This document shows positions 44,225 through 52,814 of a stretch of 64,000 bases of DNA, piece after piece (within the stretch, counting starts at the first letter, position 1; every line of letters begins with the position of its first letter). The DNA is from an uncultured Prevotellaceae bacterium. GTDB taxonomy: Bacteria > Bacteroidota > Bacteroidia > Bacteroidales > Bacteroidaceae. The translations under genes and the position numbers were made by a program. Below the pieces are notes generated by a model, which saw only the letters and a program-made list of their open reading frames with translations, was not told where the DNA came from and searched no databases. The stretch lies in assembly GCA_949295905.1 (NCBI GenBank), contig CASFNA010000006.1, positions 1 to 64,000 of the forward strand. Direction: 5' to 3'.

Positions 44225-45301
44225 TTATAACGTTGTCGTTTTGCTCGACAAAAACTGGTCGAGTATCGTCATTGCCGCCATGGCTTCCACTATTGGCACT
44301 GCCCGTGGCAGTACGCACGGGTCGTGCCGTCCGTGCGCCTTGAGCGTTGTCGGTTGCCCGTCTACAGTTACGGTATGTTGTTCTTGCAGGAGCGTGGCTA
44401 CGGGCTTGAAGGCTATGCGGAAGTATATGTCCTGCCCGTTGCTGATGCCTCCCTGTATGCCTCCGCTGTGGTTGGTTGTGGTCGATATGTGCCCGTCTTG
44501 TAAGGTGAAGGCATCGTTGGCCTGGCTTCCGCGCATTGCGGCGAGGGCGAAGCCCGTGCCGAATTCTATGCCCTTTACGGCGTTTATGCCGAGCATGGCC
44601 GCACCGAGTGCTGCTTGCAGCTTGCCGAACTCCGGCTCGCCCAGGCCTGCTGGGCATCCTTTGACGACGCAGGTTATTGTCCCTCCCACGGTGTCGCCTG
44701 CCGCTTTCACCTCTCTTATAAGCCCGGCCATCTCGCCGGCCTTGGCTTCGTCGGGGCAGCGCACGCTGTTGCTTTCGGTCTTGGAGAGGTCATACAGGCG
44801 GTAGTCGTTGTCGAGCGCGATGCCGCCTACCTGCGATGTGTACGCCTGTACGCTTATTCCGATGCGTCGCAGGGCGAGCTTTGCCAGCGCGCCTCCTACG
44901 CATCGGCTTATCGTTATGCGTGCCGACGAGCGTCCGCCGCCGCGGTAGTCGCGCACGCCGTACTTGCACGTATACGTGTAGTCGGCGTGCGACGGGCGCA
45001 GTATGGTGCGCATTTCCTCATAGTCGGCCGACCGCTGGTCGGTGTTCCTCACTATGAAGCCGATGGGGCAGCCAGTCGAGCGGCCCTCGAACACGCCGCT
45101 TAGCAGTTCCACGCGGTCGGCTTCGTTGCGTCCGGTGGTTATGTCGCTCTGTCCGGGTCGGCGGCGGTCAAGCTCGGCCTGGATGAAATCCATGTCGATG
45201 CCGATGCCGGCCGGGTATCCGTCGAGCACTCCGCCGATGGCCGCCCCGTGGCTTTCGCCGAAGGTTGTTAGGCGCAGCAGGTTGCCGAAAGTGTTACGCA
45301 T
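44225..45301 (-). CDS. aroC: chorismate synthase
   Basis: 358 residues from the ATG at 45301 ([19 protein letters not shown]). All family signatures are present: [19 protein letters not shown]-like RSSARITI, and the C-terminal ALxGRHDPC-like [14 protein letters not shown]. It makes chorismate from EPSP with reduced FMN. The frame extends 18 codons upstream through an AATAATGAATAATG repeat, which is rejected. The rest of the aromatic pathway visible here is the pheA operon 11 kb away. Confidence 0.95.
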   Translation of the reverse strand: MRNTFGNLLRLTTFGESHGAAIGGVLDGYPAGIGIDMDFIQAELDRRRPGQSDITTGRNEADRVELLSGVFEGRSTGCPIGFIVRNTDQRSADYEEMRTILRPSHADYTYTCKYGVRDYRGGGRSSARITISRCVGGALAKLALRRIGISVQAYTSQVGGIALDNDYRLYDLSKTESNSVRCPDEAKAGEMAGLIREVKAAGDTVGGTITCVVKGCPAGLGEPEFGKLQAALGAAMLGINAVKGIEFGTGFALAAMRGSQANDAFTLQDGHISTTTNHSGGIQGGISNGQDIYFRIAFKPVATLLQEQHTVTVDGQPTTLKAHGRHDPCVLPRAVPIVEAMAAMTILDQFLSSKTTTL

Positions 45302-45437
45302 GGTGGAATGAATAGTTAAAAATGAAAAATGAATAATGGTGGAATGAATAATCAATAATGAATAATGAAAAATCAGGCCTTGACAGGCTAATCACCGCAG
45401 GGCGATTTTTCATTATTCATTATTGATTATTCATTAC
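45302..45437. repeat. long inverted repeat, AATAATGAATAATGAAAAAT vocabulary
   Basis: Left arm 45302-45373 and right arm 45400-45436 (GATTTTTCATTATTCATTATTGATTATTCATT) are complementary. It fills the gap from slyD to aroC and contributes the stop codon region of slyD. Confidence 0.8.
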
Positions 45438-46051
45438 TTCCTGTGGCAGCATCCGCCTTCCCCGTGGCCGTGGTCGTGGCCGCAGCATCCGCCCTCATGG
45501 TCGTGGTGATGGCCGCAACAGCCGTCGTCGCCGTGGCCTCCGCAGCAGCAGCCTTCGCCGCTCATGCGGTTGATTAGGCCCTGTATCTCCTCGTTGGTGG
45601 CCTCGCGCGACTCCACTATGTGCCCCTTGAAGTTGAGCGTCTTGCCTGCAAGCGGGTGGTTGAGGTCGATTTTCACCTTGTCCGTGCCCACTTCGAGCAC
45701 GCGCCCGTAAAACCTGTTGCCGTCCTCGTTCTGCAACGGAACGATGGCATCCTTGTATATATTGTCGCGGTCGAAGTGGCCGTTTATTGAGAATATGGCC
45801 TTGTCCAGGTCGAGCACATGTTCCTGCTCGTAGTCGCCGTAGGCGTCGTCCTTGGTCAGGGTGAAGTCAAACTCCGCGCCCTTTTCCAGCGCGGCCACCT
45901 TCTGCTCGAATGCGTCAAGGGCTATGCCGTAGCCGCTAATGAACTGGAACGGCTCCTTGTCGGTAGCCTCTTCCACAAGTTCGCTCACTTCTCCGTCCAC
46001 GGTGTACAGCTTGTATGCCACCGCGATGTATTTGTTCAGGTTGCTTTCCAT
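45434..46051 (-). CDS. slyD: FKBP-type peptidyl-prolyl isomerase, SlyD family
   Basis: 205 residues from the ATG at 46051. The FKBP domain with its inserted chaperone flap spans ~1-155 (DGEVSELVEEA, FISGYGIALDAFEQ, AYGDYEQEHV, LNHPLAGKTLNF). The tail is a dense Cys/His/Gly cluster (CCCGGHGDDGCCGHHHDHEGG and CCGHDHGHGEGGCCHRK), the metal-binding tail of SlyD, here unusually Cys-rich. SlyD folds proteins and delivers nickel. A minus-strand promoter (TATATTTGCAC near 46080-46090) is visible. Confidence 0.92.
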   Translation of the reverse strand: MESNLNKYIAVAYKLYTVDGEVSELVEEATDKEPFQFISGYGIALDAFEQKVAALEKGAEFDFTLTKDDAYGDYEQEHVLDLDKAIFSINGHFDRDNIYKDAIVPLQNEDGNRFYGRVLEVGTDKVKIDLNHPLAGKTLNFKGHIVESREATNEEIQGLINRMSGEGCCCGGHGDDGCCGHHHDHEGGCCGHDHGHGEGGCCHRK

Positions 46052-46140
46052 TTTCTTTCTGTTGATGTTTTTTTGACGTGCAAATATAGGTATAAAAATC
46101 CGATTAGCGGCCATCGCCGCCGCATTATTTTGCCCGCGTT

Positions 46141-46258
46141 TTTGTGAAAGGCCGTGTTTCGCATTGCAAAATACGGTCTTTCGCCTTGTAAAAGGCCGTC
46201 TTTTGCAGGCTGAAAGGCCGCTTTTTGTAGGGCGGTTGGCAATGTGCTGACAGTCAGG
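46141..46258. repeat. AAGGCCGTC modular repeat, copy 7
   Basis: GTGAAAGGCCGTGTTTCGC, GCAAAATACGGTCTTTCGCC, GTAAAAGGCCGTCTTTTGCAGG and GAAAGGCCGCTTTTTG, ending in GCTGACAGTCAG (46246-46257). Confidence 0.72.
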
Positions 46259-46344
46259 CGGTTACGTTCAGGGCTGAAAGCATCCGCCATATGCAGCACC
46301 GCAGGCTTCATTATCAGGTATATGTCACCGTTGTCACAATGTAT

Positions 46345-46500
46345 GACAAAATGGTTTCATGATGTGACAAAATAGCAGTCAATGCTGTAATACATTTGCA
46401 ATATTATAGCAGAAACTTTGATTTAGGTCAAAAAAGTAAGCTGTTAACGCAAACAGCGTGATGTTTTTGCACCACATGTCGGGAAATGGCCGTATCTTTG
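46345..46500 (+). promoter_or_regulatory. regulatory region of the small secreted protein gene, with CRP/FNR-type box
   Basis: TTTGATTTAGGTCAAA (46417-46432) is a TTGAN-N4-NTCAA palindrome whose centre lies 75.5 bp before the end of the -7 box TATCTTTG (46493-46500). Two ATGACAAAAT/TGTGACAAAAT direct repeats lie at about 46345-46374. Confidence 0.6.
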
Positions 46501-46603
46501 CACCGTCGAAAGACAAAAAGAGTTAGTTAAGTTAGGATAACGGGCGGAGGCGATTCGCGAGAAGAGTACCGAAGCCCAAAGGTAAAAGTAAATTTTAAGG
46601 ATT

Positions 46604-46966
46604 ATGAAAAGATTGTTTTTAACCGTCGTAGCAGTGCTCAGCATGACTATGACATTTGCGGACAACGAGAAGTTGAACAACACTGAAAGCGCCAACGCCT
46701 ACAACATGGAGGTGAACTACAGCAAGCTCTCAGAATGCCTCGGGCTGTCTATCGACCAGGCTGAAGCCGTGCAGGACATACACACTTCGTTCTGCGCCGA
46801 CATGATGAATGCGGCTGGCGCCAACGCCGACGAACGTGACGCAATGGTGCAGAAGGCCATCGAGAAGGACTTGAAGTACATGCGCTCGGTTCTTACCAAG
46901 GACCAGTTCCGTATCTACCTGCGTCTGCTCAACGCAACGTTCATGAACCGTGGTTTGATTAAGTAA
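46604..46966 (+). CDS. small secreted helical protein, function unknown
   Basis: 120 residues with a signal peptide (MKRLFLTVVAVLSMTMTFA, ~1-19). The mature part is mostly helical: SKLSECLGLSIDQAEAVQDI, MVQKAIEKDLKYMRSVLTKDQ, and a final RIYLRLLNATFMNRGL. The composition recalls small stress-induced periplasmic helical proteins, but I recognise no family. The mRNA would have a leader of about 97 nt. It shares its promoter architecture with the 34-aa gene at 12731, implying the same regulator. Confidence 0.7.
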   Translation: MKRLFLTVVAVLSMTMTFADNEKLNNTESANAYNMEVNYSKLSECLGLSIDQAEAVQDIHTSFCADMMNAAGANADERDAMVQKAIEKDLKYMRSVLTKDQFRIYLRLLNATFMNRGLIK

Positions 46967-46984
46967 CGTTTTATCTCATAGCAA

Positions 46985-47023
46985 AGGCCGCCTCGCAGCA
47001 ATGCAGGGCGGCCTTTTCCGTTT
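46985..47023 (+). terminator. terminator after the small secreted protein gene
   Basis: AAGGCCGCCTCGC..AGCAATGCAG..GGCGGCCTTTTCC forms a stem of about 9 bp (AAGGCCGCC / GGCGGCCTT) followed by TTCCGTTT. Confidence 0.75.
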
Positions 47024-47139
47024 GTGCGTAACCATTTCTCGGTATTTGCAGAAACCCTATTTTTAGGTATTGCGCGCCTATGCTGTAAGCTGTATCTTTG
47101 CAAACGTAAACATCAAACAATTAAAGACAGATTGCAGAT

Positions 47140-47643
47140 ATGGATAAGACATGCATAATCTACGGCTCTTCCACCGGCACATGCCAGGCGATAGCCGAGA
47201 AAATAGCAGGCAGGCTGGGCATAGCCCAGGCCGACGTGTACGACGTTGCGAACATCACGGCCGACACCGTGGTCGGTTATAGGAACCTTCTGCTGGGCAC
47301 TTCCACTTGGGGAGCGGGCGAGCTTCAGGACGACTGGTACGACGGTCTGGAAAAGCTGAAGGGCGCAGACCTCGGCGGAAAGACCGTCGCCCTATTCGGC
47401 TGCGGCGACTGCGAGTCTTACGGCGACACGTTCTGCGCGGCCATGGCCGAAATATATGAGGGGCTGAAAGGCAGCGGCGCAAAGTTTGTTGGGCAAGTAT
47501 CGACCGACGGATACACCTACGGCGACTCTGCCGCCGTAATCGACGGACAGTTCGTCGGGCTGCCCCTCGACGACGTGAACGAGGACGACAAGACCGACGG
47601 ACGCGTGGAAGCGTGGATAGAACAAATCAAAGACAGCCTGTAA
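47140..47643 (+). CDS. fldA: flavodoxin
   Basis: 167 residues. The FMN phosphate-binding loop is [15 protein letters not shown] (~9-23); [13 protein letters not shown] (~55-67) and [13 protein letters not shown] (~87-99) form the two isoalloxazine loops. Length fits long-chain flavodoxins. It is a one-electron carrier that replaces ferredoxin. It is followed 11 bp later by a DUF2023 gene, a pairing seen repeatedly in Bacteroidota. Promoter TATCTTTGCA lies at 47093-47102. Confidence 0.94.
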   Translation: MDKTCIIYGSSTGTCQAIAEKIAGRLGIAQADVYDVANITADTVVGYRNLLLGTSTWGAGELQDDWYDGLEKLKGADLGGKTVALFGCGDCESYGDTFCAAMAEIYEGLKGSGAKFVGQVSTDGYTYGDSAAVIDGQFVGLPLDDVNEDDKTDGRVEAWIEQIKDSL

Positions 47644-47654
47644 ACCGAAAGCCT

Positions 47655-48017
47655 ATGCAGACCGAGATACTGCCTCCCGACATGAGGGTGCTGACCAACC
47701 ATATATACGAGTACAAGAAAGGCGTGCGCAGCATGGTGCTGTTCACGTTCAACAGGAAGTACGAAGAGTTTGCCACGGCGCGCCTGCGACGCCAGCACAT
47801 AGGCTACATAGTGCAGCCGGTGGGCAACGACCGCGTCAACCTATTCTTCGGCCGGCAGGAGTGTCTTGACGCTATCAGGCTGATGGTGACGCGCCCCCTG
47901 AACATGCTTTCGCCCGAAGAGGACTTCATCCTCGGAGCGATGCTGGGCTATGACATCTGCGCGCAGTGCGAGAGGTATTGCCAGCGCAAGTGCCGCAGCT
48001 GCCGCCAGGCGCAGTGA
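47655..48017 (+). CDS. DUF2023 family protein
   Basis: 120 residues from the ATG at 47655 ([20 protein letters not shown]). The family core [21 protein letters not shown] and [14 protein letters not shown] is clear. The C-terminus has a Cys-rich patch ([15 protein letters not shown]) that could bind iron-sulfur or zinc. It lies directly behind the flavodoxin gene, and a role linked to flavodoxin is inferred from this conserved pairing; none is proven. Confidence 0.85.
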   Translation: MQTEILPPDMRVLTNHIYEYKKGVRSMVLFTFNRKYEEFATARLRRQHIGYIVQPVGNDRVNLFFGRQECLDAIRLMVTRPLNMLSPEEDFILGAMLGYDICAQCERYCQRKCRSCRQAQ

Positions 48018-48108
48018 CAGGCTGCAAAATCCATAAATACAGTATAGTGATAAACTTTTCTGGAAATCTTGTTCGCTAAATAAAATTCATAATGTTTTTG
48101 TATGACAG

Positions 48109-48141
48109 GCCAGCGGCCGGCTGTGAAGTCGGCCGCTGGCC
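48109..48141 (+). terminator. strong hairpin after the flavodoxin operon
   Basis: GGCCAGCGGCCG and CGGCCGCTGGCC form a perfect 12-bp stem with a ~9-base loop. The T-run is poor (GTATCTAT), so it may be a terminator or an mRNA-stability element. Confidence 0.65.
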
Positions 48142-48280
48142 GTATCTATATGCTGGCTGTACGGAACGGCAGTTGTTGCGAAACGGTTGCATACGTTTGA
48201 CATGAATGTTAATGAAGCGCGGCCGTGAGCGGCGCGTTTATTATAAATAAGTAATTCATCTTTTCATATCCTGCCGTGCG

Positions 48281-48293
48281 TTACCTTTGCATC
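48281..48293 (+). promoter_or_regulatory. promoter -7 box of the porin gene
   Basis: TTACCTTTGCATC, about 25 bp before the ATG at 48315. Confidence 0.65.
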
Positions 48294-48314
48294 TGTACTA
48301 AATCAGGATTACAG

Positions 48315-49451
48315 ATGCTTGTTATTAGATTGCTAAAGGCGTTGTGCCTGGCCGCCGTGCTGGCCGTGGCCGGCGGCGCGCAGGCCGGTGACACGCTGCG
48401 CGTGAAGTTCCGTTCGCGCGCCCTTCTCGACGCTACGGCCACGGGCTACGGCAAGGACGGTGTGCAGGGGTATTACCGTCTGGAAGATTTTCGCGTGGGT
48501 TTCAAGGCCAATTACGGAAAGTATGAGCTTAAGGCCGACATCGGTCTTGGCGGAGGCAAGGTGGCGGTGAAGGATTTGCAGCTGAATTACCACGTCAACA
48601 GCGGCGTGCTGTCCGTCGGCAACGGCTACGAGCCGTTTTCGATGGATATGTTAATCAGCACCGCCGACCTGCGCCTGCACCAGTCGGCGGCATCCGTCCT
48701 GGCGTTCACCGACGGCAGGAAGCTCGGCGTTACGTATCATTTTTACAACCGCAGCTGGTATCTTGCGACCGGCGTTTACACCAACAACGATATCAACCAC
48801 ATAGGCGAAGACAAAAAGAATTCGCTCGTATCGACATCGCGCGCGGTATGGCGCACGTGCGGCGTGCGCCGTGGCAGCCTGTTCCACGTGGGTGGAGCCT
48901 TCTCGTTCCGCACGAAGGAGGCCAACACCGGGGTCCCAGTGGGCGAGGTGTCGAGCGACGGCGTTACGTCCATGATGCCCGAGCCGCTGCTCAAGGCCGA
49001 GGTAAGCGGCATGGGCAGCGAGCTGAAAGGGCTGCTCGAGGTACTTTACACGTCGAAGAAAACGCTTGTGCAGGGCGAGTATTTTATCGACAGGATTAAC
49101 CGCACGGACGGCCTTGCGGCGTACACCGCCCACGGCGGATACGTGCAGGGCAGCTGGCTTTTGTGTGGAGAAGGCTTTGAGTATGATGCAATGTACGGCA
49201 TATCTGGCCGCCCGTCGTCGGCCAAGGCCGTCGAGCTTGTGGCGCGTTTCAATTACACCGACCTCAACGACGGCGGTAGCGGCGTTTTCGGCGGAGAGGA
49301 GAAAGACCTATCGCTGGGCGTCAACTGGTATCTGAACAAGTATCTCGGCGTGAAGTTCGGCGGCAGTTACGTATGGGTGGGCGACCATTGCAACAGCTTC
49401 TACGGCAAGGACTTTTTCATCGCCCAGGCACGTCTGCAATACATATTCTGA
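48315..49451 (+). CDS. phosphate-selective porin OprO/OprP-like outer-membrane protein
   Basis: 378 residues from the ATG at 48315. A signal peptide (LCLAAVLAVAGGAQAGD) is followed by regular amphipathic beta strands: DFRVGFKANYGKYELKADIGLG, KDLQLNYHV, LSVGNGYEPFSMDMLIS, DGRKLGVTYHFYN, and a terminal ARLQYIF with the C-terminal Phe typical of barrels. The GNGYEPFSMD.. block matches the porin O/P family. Anion or phosphate selectivity is the family assumption; no phosphate genes lie nearby. Confidence 0.85.
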   Translation: MLVIRLLKALCLAAVLAVAGGAQAGDTLRVKFRSRALLDATATGYGKDGVQGYYRLEDFRVGFKANYGKYELKADIGLGGGKVAVKDLQLNYHVNSGVLSVGNGYEPFSMDMLISTADLRLHQSAASVLAFTDGRKLGVTYHFYNRSWYLATGVYTNNDINHIGEDKKNSLVSTSRAVWRTCGVRRGSLFHVGGAFSFRTKEANTGVPVGEVSSDGVTSMMPEPLLKAEVSGMGSELKGLLEVLYTSKKTLVQGEYFIDRINRTDGLAAYTAHGGYVQGSWLLCGEGFEYDAMYGISGRPSSAKAVELVARFNYTDLNDGGSGVFGGEEKDLSLGVNWYLNKYLGVKFGGSYVWVGDHCNSFYGKDFFIAQARLQYIF

Positions 49452-49459
49452 ACCGTTGG

Positions 49460-49568
49460 TTTTGCGGAAGGCGGTCTTTCGCATCGTAAAAGGCCGTCAA
49501 TCGCACGCTGAAAGGCCGTCTTTTGCCGTCTAAAAGACGGCCTTTTGTAACCCCGTTGATTATCAAGC
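49460..49568. repeat. AAGGCCGTC modular repeat, copy 8
   Basis: GCGGAAGGCGGTCTTTCGC, GTAAAAGGCCGTCAATCGC, GAAAGGCCGTCTTTTGCCG and TAAAAGACGGCCTTTTG, ending in GTTGATTATCAAGC (49555-49568). Confidence 0.75.
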
Positions 49569-49598
49569 ACTTACACGCTCGCCATGAATGGCGGTGGA

Positions 49599-49660
49599 AA
49601 GAGCCGTCCGAACGCATCGTTTGGACGGCTCTAACGTGTAGTTTTGACGGCCTTGACACA
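49599..49660. repeat. GAGCCGTCC hairpin repeat, copy B
   Basis: GAGCCGTCCGAAC (49601-49613) and GTTTGGACGGCTC (49619-49631) pair with one G-T wobble; the following TAGTTTTGACGGCC resembles the flank of copy A at 37789. Both copies follow a modular repeat by about 35 bp. The remaining gap 49661-49939 holds a TATCTTCGCAG promoter-like site near 49758 and the repeat at 49772. Confidence 0.7.
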
Positions 49661-49771
49661 TCGTTTCAGCGGTCTTTGCAGTTTTTATATGTCGTCACAG
49701 GCATTGCAGCCTTAAAATAATTACATTATTTCTTGCCGCAACCGATAAATTTGATTATCTTCGCAGAAACA

Positions 49772-49938
49772 AATGTTGGCGGTTATACGGTTGTTCGGTT
49801 ATACGGTCACGCGGTGCGGAACAAAGACTGCAAGGCCGTAAACCAACGGACTGCAAAACCCCATAACCCGATAACCGCATAACCATAAAACCTAAAAACC
49901 GAATAACCTTACAACCCATAAACCGTAAAACCGCATAA
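49772..49938. repeat. long inverted repeat, GGTTATACGG vocabulary
   Basis: Left arm 49776-49816 (GCGGTTATACGGTTG, TTCGGTTATACGG) and right arm 49858-49936 (CCATAACCCGATAACCGCATAACC...AAACCGCATAA). The right arm is about twice the length of the left. It ends 2 bp before the NfeD start. Confidence 0.78.
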
Positions 49939-49939
49939 T

Positions 49940-50389
49940 ATGATAGATTATTTCGCAGCAAATCTGTGGCAGTTCTGGTCGCTGGTGGTAATCGTCTGCC
50001 TTATTCTCGAACTAACGTCGGGCGACTTCTTCATCCTCTGTTTCTCCATAGGCGCGCTCGTTACGGCGGTGTTCGCAGCCTTCGGCGTGGGCTTTTACGG
50101 CCAGCTGCTCGTGTTCGTGTTGGCTTCGCTGCTGTCGCTCCTCTTCGTAAGGCCGCGCCTTGTCAAGGCACTTCACGGCAAGCGGCGTGAGCGTCCGAGC
50201 AATGCCGACGCCCTGATGGGGCGCATAGGGCGCGTAAGCGAGGCCATAGAGCAGGGCGGTTACGGCCGCGTTGCCATCGACGGCGACGACTGGAAGGCCG
50301 TGTCGGCCGACGGTTCGTATATCCCCTTGGGGCAGAACGTCCGCGTGGTGGGCCGCGAGAGCATAATAATAACCGTGGAAAAGGCGTGA
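49940..50389 (+). CDS. NfeD family membrane protein
   Basis: 149 residues. Two to three N-terminal hydrophobic segments (~12-32, ~34-55, ~56-70) followed by a small OB-fold domain (~85-149: ALMGRIGRVSEAI, GRVAIDGDDWKAVSADG, GQNVRVVGRESIIITVEKA). Short NfeD proteins partner with SPFH/stomatin proteins in membrane microdomains. The next gene encodes such a protein, separated only by an inverted repeat. Confidence 0.9.
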   Translation: MIDYFAANLWQFWSLVVIVCLILELTSGDFFILCFSIGALVTAVFAAFGVGFYGQLLVFVLASLLSLLFVRPRLVKALHGKRRERPSNADALMGRIGRVSEAIEQGGYGRVAIDGDDWKAVSADGSYIPLGQNVRVVGRESIIITVEKA

Positions 50390-50392
50390 AAT

Positions 50393-50492
50393 AGCAGACA
50401 AGTGACAAGTAAACAAGCAGACAAGTTGTTTTGTCTTGAGGCTTGTGTGCTTGTAACTTGTCTGCTCGTCAACTTGCAACTTGTCAACTAAA
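50393..50492. repeat. long inverted repeat, ACAAGTAAACAAGC vocabulary
   Basis: Left arm 50396-50430 (CAGACAAGTGACAAGTAAAC..) and right arm 50440-50490 (GCTTGTGTGCTTGTAACTTG.., CTCGTCAACTTGCAACTTG..) are complementary word arrays filling the NfeD-SPFH gap. Confidence 0.8.
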
Positions 50493-50504
50493 AAATATAA
50501 AAAC

Positions 50505-51458
50505 ATGAACACATTTGTAATCGTCCTTATCGCGCTGGTAATCTGCGCGCTGGTGGTGGTCAAGAAAAGCCTTGTCATCATACCACAGTCTGAAACCAAA
50601 ATCATAGAGCGTCTCGGCAAGTATTACGCCACGTTGAGGCCCGGCATCAACATCATCATACCCTTCATCGACCGCGCCAAGGAGATTGTGGCCGTGCGCC
50701 GGGGCAGGTATATGTACACAGACTCCATCGACTTGCGTGAGCAGGTGTACGACTTCGACAAGCAGAACGTCATCACCAAGGACAACGTTCAGACGCAAAT
50801 CAACGCCCTGCTGTACTTCCAGATAGTTGACCCGTTCAAGGCCGTGTATGAAATAAACAACCTGCCCAACGCCATTGAGAAGCTGACGCAGACCACGCTG
50901 CGCAACATCATCGGCGAGCTTGAGCTCGACCAGACGCTTACTTCGCGCGACACCATCAACACGAAGCTGCGCGCCGTGCTCGACGATGCTACCAACAAAT
51001 GGGGCATCAAGGTGAACCGCGTCGAATTGCAGGACATCACTCCGCCCGAAAGCGTGCTCCAGGCAATGGAGAAGCAGATGCAGGCCGAGCGCAACAAGCG
51101 CGCCACCATCCTGACAAGCGAGGGCGAGAAGGCTGCCGCCATACTGAAGTCGGAGGGCGAGAAGACCGCCATCATCAACAAGGCCGAGGCCGACAAGCAG
51201 ATGGCTATACTAAACGCCGAGGGCGAGGCGCAGGCCCGCATACGCAAGGCCGAGGCCGAAGCAATAGCCATAGAGAAAATCACCGAGGCCGTGGGAAAGA
51301 GCACCAATCCGGCCAACTACCTCCTGGCGCAGAAGTATATACAGATGCTTGAGGAAGTGGCGACGGGCGACAAGACCAAGACCGTCTACCTGCCGTACGA
51401 GGCAACGAACCTTATGGGCAGCATAGGAGGCATAAAGGACCTGTTCAAGTCAGAATGA
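50505..51458 (+). CDS. SPFH/Band 7 (stomatin, QmcA-like) membrane protein
   Basis: 317 residues from the ATG at 50505. One N-terminal membrane helix (TFVIVLIALVICALVVV), then the SPFH domain (ETKIIERLGKYYATLRPGIN, REQVYDFDKQNVITKDNV) and a coiled coil (~200-270) of imperfect repeats rich in SEGEK and KAEAE. The SPFH-NfeD pair forms large cage-like assemblies in membrane microdomains. Codons upstream to 50481 belong to the repeat. Confidence 0.92.
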   Translation: MNTFVIVLIALVICALVVVKKSLVIIPQSETKIIERLGKYYATLRPGINIIIPFIDRAKEIVAVRRGRYMYTDSIDLREQVYDFDKQNVITKDNVQTQINALLYFQIVDPFKAVYEINNLPNAIEKLTQTTLRNIIGELELDQTLTSRDTINTKLRAVLDDATNKWGIKVNRVELQDITPPESVLQAMEKQMQAERNKRATILTSEGEKAAAILKSEGEKTAIINKAEADKQMAILNAEGEAQARIRKAEAEAIAIEKITEAVGKSTNPANYLLAQKYIQMLEEVATGDKTKTVYLPYEATNLMGSIGGIKDLFKSE

Positions 51459-51465
51459 TTTTAAA

Positions 51466-51575
51466 TTAGAAATTGATAATGGAGAATGGAAAATTATGAT
51501 TACCTTTGCTTGATTAAAAAATAAAAGGACAATGGTAATCATAATTTTCCATTCTCCATTATCAATTTTCAATTA
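51466..51575. repeat. long inverted repeat, GATAATGGAGAATGG / AATTATGATTACC vocabulary
   Basis: Left arm 51469-51504 and right arm 51534-51569 are complementary over about 35 bp with essentially no mismatch, loop ~29 bp containing a TACCTTTGC-like box. It fills the SPFH to WecB-like gap. Same vocabulary at 53578 and 55018. Confidence 0.85.
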
Positions 51576-51589
51576 AAGAAAAAGTGAAT

Positions 51590-52681
51590 ATGCAGAATAT
51601 TTGTATTGTTGCCGGGGCGCGCCCCAACTTCATAAAGGTTGCTCCCTTGGTGCGTGCCGTCATGAAGGCGAAGGCCGACGGCAAGGCCGTTGACTACCGT
51701 TTGGTGTATACCGGGACGCAAGCCGACCCCACGCTTGAACCTTCTTTGTTTGACGATTTGGGCATACCTGCTCCTGATGTGTACCTCGGCGTTGACTGTG
51801 TCAACCTCAACGAGCTGACAGGTCGCGTCATGTCGGAGTTTGACACGTACCTTTCCGCCAATCCGACTGACGTCGTCATCGTCGTTGACGACCTCGCTTC
51901 GACGATGGCCGTAGCCATAGTTACGAAGAAACACGGGCTTACGCTGGCGCATCTCGTGGCCGGCACGCGCTCGTTTGACATCAAGATGCCCAAGGAAATC
52001 AACCGTCTTGTTATCGACGGGCTGTCCGACCTGCTCTTCACCGCAGGCATGGGAAGCACCAGTATAGCAACCCGCGAGGGGGCGGAACTGACAAAAGTCT
52101 ACATGGTTGGCAACATTTTGATGGACACGTTGCGCTTCAACCGCACCCGGCTTGTGCGCCCGGCGGTGTTCGACGGACTGCAAGTCAAGGAGCAGGAGTA
52201 CATCGTCTTCACGCTTAACCGCAAGGCTTTGCTGGCCGACAAGGCAAATCTTGAAGCCATGCTCACGGCGATGTGCCGCGCGGCGGACGGCGTGCAGGTG
52301 CTTGCTCCGCTGCGTCCAGCTGCGGCGGAGACAATAAGGCCTATGGTGGAAGATTACCCGAATTTCCATATCATAGAGCCTCTCGGCTACTTGGAGTTCG
52401 GTTATCTCACGTCAAACGCAAAGGGAATAGTGACCGACTCGGGCAATGTTGCCGAGGAAGCTACGTTCAACGGCGTGCCGTGCGCCACGCTCAACAGCTA
52501 CACGGAGCACATAGAGACCGTCAAGCAAGGCTCTAACGTGCTCGTAGGAGAGAACGCCGACCGACTGGCCGAGGCCGTTACGGACATCGTAAAGGGGCAA
52601 TGGAAACACTGTTCGCTGCCCGACCGCTGGGACGGACGCACCGCAGAGCGCATTCTCCAGATACTTTTTGAATTACAATAG
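51590..52681 (+). CDS. WecB-like UDP-GlcNAc 2-epimerase homologue with altered active site
   Basis: 363 residues from the ATG at 51590. The GT-B fold of non-hydrolysing UDP-GlcNAc 2-epimerases is clear: VAGARPNFIKVAPL at the N-terminus, YTGTQADPT, PKEINRLVIDGLSD, and TDSGNVAEEATFNGVP near 285. Key residues differ: the conserved HVEAG is HLVAG here (Glu117 of E. coli WecB is Val) and TxHRxEN is TLNRKAL (His213 is Asn), while the Asp of the VDD segment and NR remain. The usual epimerase reaction is therefore doubtful. It may bind a nucleotide sugar, or act as a different enzyme. No polysaccharide genes are adjacent; an SDR gene follows. Confidence 0.78.
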   Translation: MQNICIVAGARPNFIKVAPLVRAVMKAKADGKAVDYRLVYTGTQADPTLEPSLFDDLGIPAPDVYLGVDCVNLNELTGRVMSEFDTYLSANPTDVVIVVDDLASTMAVAIVTKKHGLTLAHLVAGTRSFDIKMPKEINRLVIDGLSDLLFTAGMGSTSIATREGAELTKVYMVGNILMDTLRFNRTRLVRPAVFDGLQVKEQEYIVFTLNRKALLADKANLEAMLTAMCRAADGVQVLAPLRPAAAETIRPMVEDYPNFHIIEPLGYLEFGYLTSNAKGIVTDSGNVAEEATFNGVPCATLNSYTEHIETVKQGSNVLVGENADRLAEAVTDIVKGQWKHCSLPDRWDGRTAERILQILFELQ

Positions 52682-52800
52682 AAGTAAAGGAGTAAGGAGG
52701 GAAGGAGTAAGTAGCTATGGTTTGAGCCGATGTTTAAGGAATAATTATTGGCAAGACATATCTACTTACTCCTCTTCTCCTTACTTATTTACTCCTAAAA
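52681..52800. repeat. long inverted repeat, GGAGTAAGGAGG vocabulary
   Basis: Left arm 52682-52713 (AGAAGTAAAGGAGTAAGGAG..GGAGTAAG) and right arm 52763-52798 (CTTACTCCTC..CTCCTTAC..TTTACTCCT) are complementary. It fills the gap to the SDR gene. Confidence 0.8.
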
Positions 52801-52814
52801 TAAAACTTAAAACG

